Origin: an uncultured Oscillospiraceae bacterium
GTDB taxonomy: Bacteria; Bacillota; Clostridia; Oscillospirales; Oscillospiraceae
Length of the DNA stretch: 6,930 bases
Direction: 5' to 3'
Assembly: GCA_910577525.1 (NCBI GenBank)
Contig: CAJTLI010000071.1
Span: 1-6,930 of the forward strand
Under the pieces are notes generated by a model. That model was not told where the DNA came from. It did not search any database and saw only the letters and a list, made by a program, of their open reading frames with translations. Each line of letters begins with the position of its first letter. The stretch's first letter is position 1. Of this stretch, positions 6,247 through 6,930 are shown piece by piece. The translations under genes were made by a program, and so were the position numbers.

Positions 6247-6597
6247 GTGGCAGGAAAGAAACGCCGTCGCTCTGTTCATCTTCATGTGATGGTGACGCCG
6301 GAGGAGCAGCGGCAAATCCAGGAGCGCATGACCCAGGTGGGGATTTTGAACATGGGGGCCTATATGCGAAAAATGGCCCTCAACGGCTATGTGCTCCAGG
6401 TGGACCTTTCCCCGGTGCGGGAGCTGGTGTCCCTCCAGCGGCGGTGCGCCAACAATCTCAATCAGGCGGCGCTCCATGTGAACACCTACGGCGGCCTCTA
6501 CCCCAACGAGCTCCAGGCGCTCCAAAAGGACTACGCCGATTTGTGGGGGCCTCTCTCCGAACTGTTGGAGAAGCTGGCCCAGGTGGTGGCCCTGTGA
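6247..6597 (+). CDS. mobC: MobC-like relaxosome accessory protein (ribbon-helix-helix)
   Basis: This is an accessory DNA-binding protein of the relaxosome, which binds oriT and helps the relaxase nick it. The protein has 116 residues, a usual MobC length. A basic start (AGKKRRR) leads into a ribbon-helix-helix fold: strand VHLHVMV at 10-16, helix 18-31 (PEEQRQIQERM), and helix 35-46 (NMGAYMRKMAL). The C-terminal part has the MobC signature NNLNQAALHVNTYGGLYPNEL at about 69-89, then a helix rich in Leu and Ala. The GTG at 6247 is chosen because it includes the basic N-terminus and lies 2 bases after the preceding stop. No good ribosome binding site is visible, so translation probably depends on coupling. 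A relaxase gene follows, which is the standard neighbour. Confidence 0.9.
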   Translation: MAGKKRRRSVHLHVMVTPEEQRQIQERMTQVGILNMGAYMRKMALNGYVLQVDLSPVRELVSLQRRCANNLNQAALHVNTYGGLYPNELQALQKDYADLWGPLSELLEKLAQVVAL

Positions 6598-6602
6598 CCC
6601 GT

Positions 6603-6624
6603 GGGAGCGGCCCAGGCCGCTCCC
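6603..6624. repeat. 9-bp stem-loop directly after mobC
   Basis: GGGAGCGGC (6603-6611) and GCCGCTCCC (6616-6624) pair perfectly around the loop CCAG, starting 6 bases after the mobC-like stop. No T run follows, so it is a poor terminator. Together with the palindrome at 6638-6658 it fills most of the 87-base gap before the relaxase. It could protect the message, tune relaxase translation, or belong to oriT. Confidence 0.5.
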
Positions 6625-6637
6625 CGGCTGTCCCCGC

Positions 6638-6658
6638 CTCTGGACACGGTGTCCAGAG
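6638..6658. repeat. Palindromic repeat copy 3, between mobC and relaxase
   Basis: This is the most complete copy: perfect 10+1+10 symmetry around the central G at 6648, with core CTGGACACGGTGTCCAG. Outer flanks TCCCC (6631-6635) and GGGGA (6661-6665) are complementary. It is the only copy outside a gene and ends 20 bases before the relaxase ribosome binding site region (6678-6687). Confidence 0.85.
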
Positions 6659-6677
6659 CTGGGGAGAACCGATTTTG

Positions 6678-6687
6678 AAAGGGGGTG
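6678..6687 (+). promoter_or_regulatory. Relaxase ribosome binding site, bearing on the start choice
   Basis: AAAGGGGGTG at 6678-6687 is the only Shine-Dalgarno-like sequence before the relaxase frame. It overlaps the GTG at 6685, which is too close for that codon, but sits about 7 bases from a CTG at 6694. Related relaxases, from memory, begin with ATG at exactly that codon (MATTR). Confidence 0.55.
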
Positions 6688-6930
6688 CTGTCCCTGGCGA
6701 CGACCCGTCTTATAACCCACCATATCAGCGGGGACAAGTCGATCCTGGCCTCTCTGTCGGACCGCTTCGACTACGGCCAGAACCCGGAAAAGACCCTGGA
6801 CGGGGCCCTGATCCGCTCCTATGAGTGCGACCCCCTCACCGCTGACAGCGAATTTCTTTTGAGCAAGGCCCGGTATAAAGCAATCACGGGCCGGGAGCAG
6901 AAACGGGACGCCGACGTGCTGTGCTATCAG
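6685..6930 (+). CDS. Relaxase/mobilization nuclease, N-terminal part (runs off window)
   Basis: This is the conjugative relaxase that nicks oriT and leads the DNA strand into the recipient. Only the first 82 codons are in the window; the frame is open to the last base. The frame reads ATTRLITHHISGDKSI, then DRFDYGQNPEKT, RSYECDPLTADSEFLLSK and KAITGREQKR. This is the N-terminus of the MobA/VirD2-type relaxase domain common in gut Firmicute elements. The tyrosine in DYGQNPEKT (residue 30 counted from the GTG) is the likely catalytic residue by analogy with motif I. The histidine motif would lie past the window end. The first in-frame GTG is at 6685, but the ribosome binding site fits a CTG at 6694 better. 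A TGA at 6676-6678 closes the frame upstream. The MobC-like gene upstream supports the call. Confidence 0.88.
   Translation, partial: MLSLATTRLITHHISGDKSILASLSDRFDYGQNPEKTLDGALIRSYECDPLTADSEFLLSKARYKAITGREQKRDADVLCYQ

Noticed and set aside
6737..6750. RP4-like nick core (ATCCTG at 6741-6746)
   Set aside because: The hexamer lies inside relaxase coding sequence, lacks neighbouring inverted repeats, and such a short match is expected by chance.
6102..6824. + strand frame of 240 codons spanning the mobC-like gene and into the relaxase gene
   Set aside because: It overlaps two recognised genes in another frame, is Gly/Pro/Arg-rich low-complexity translation, and runs through both hairpins of the gap.

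Overview
The window is a segment of the transfer and mobilization region of an integrative conjugative element (ICE), of the CTn type known from Clostridioides difficile 630 and common in gut Firmicutes. All genes read on the + strand. The sequence is GC-rich with strong G/C preference at third codon positions, which suits a high-GC gut clostridium of the Oscillospiraceae type (Flavonifractor, Oscillibacter and relatives). That host guess comes from composition and gene content only; no chromosomal flank is visible.

Layout. Positions 2-2392 encode a VirB4-type ATPase that powers the mating channel. Its end overlaps a membrane-anchored NlpC/P60 peptidoglycan hydrolase (2379-4091) that would open the cell wall for the channel. 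Next come a small coiled-coil DUF4315 protein (4107-4352) and a secreted, membrane-anchored DUF4366 protein (4352-4990). A small cysteine-motif gene follows that is split by a frameshift (4987-5171), then a Cys_rich_VLP protein (5176-5529). Start and stop codons overlap or nearly touch throughout, so this half looks like one transcription unit. A 133-base gap (5530-5662) holds a strong terminator-like hairpin nested inside a second inverted repeat. Beyond it lie an unrecognised two-module protein (5663-6244), a MobC-like relaxosome protein (6247-6597) and the first 82 codons of a relaxase (6685 to the window end).

Together, the left half builds part of the type IV secretion apparatus and the right half processes DNA at oriT. 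No gene-free stretch exceeds 300 bases.

The least expected feature is an odd-centred palindrome, core CTGGACAC-N-GTGTCCAG, present three times at gene boundaries (2405-2425, 4304-4324, 6638-6658). Each copy is flanked by a second short complementary pair. Two copies lie inside reading frames in the same phase and add similar peptides to unrelated proteins; the third sits between mobC and the relaxase gene. Also notable are the frameshifted cysteine gene, the nested inverted repeats at 5532-5645, several hairpins around mobC that make oriT candidates, and a relaxase gene whose best-placed start is CTG. I see a recognisable ICE module rather than a wholly new system; the repeat family and the nested repeat are the best leads for something undescribed.
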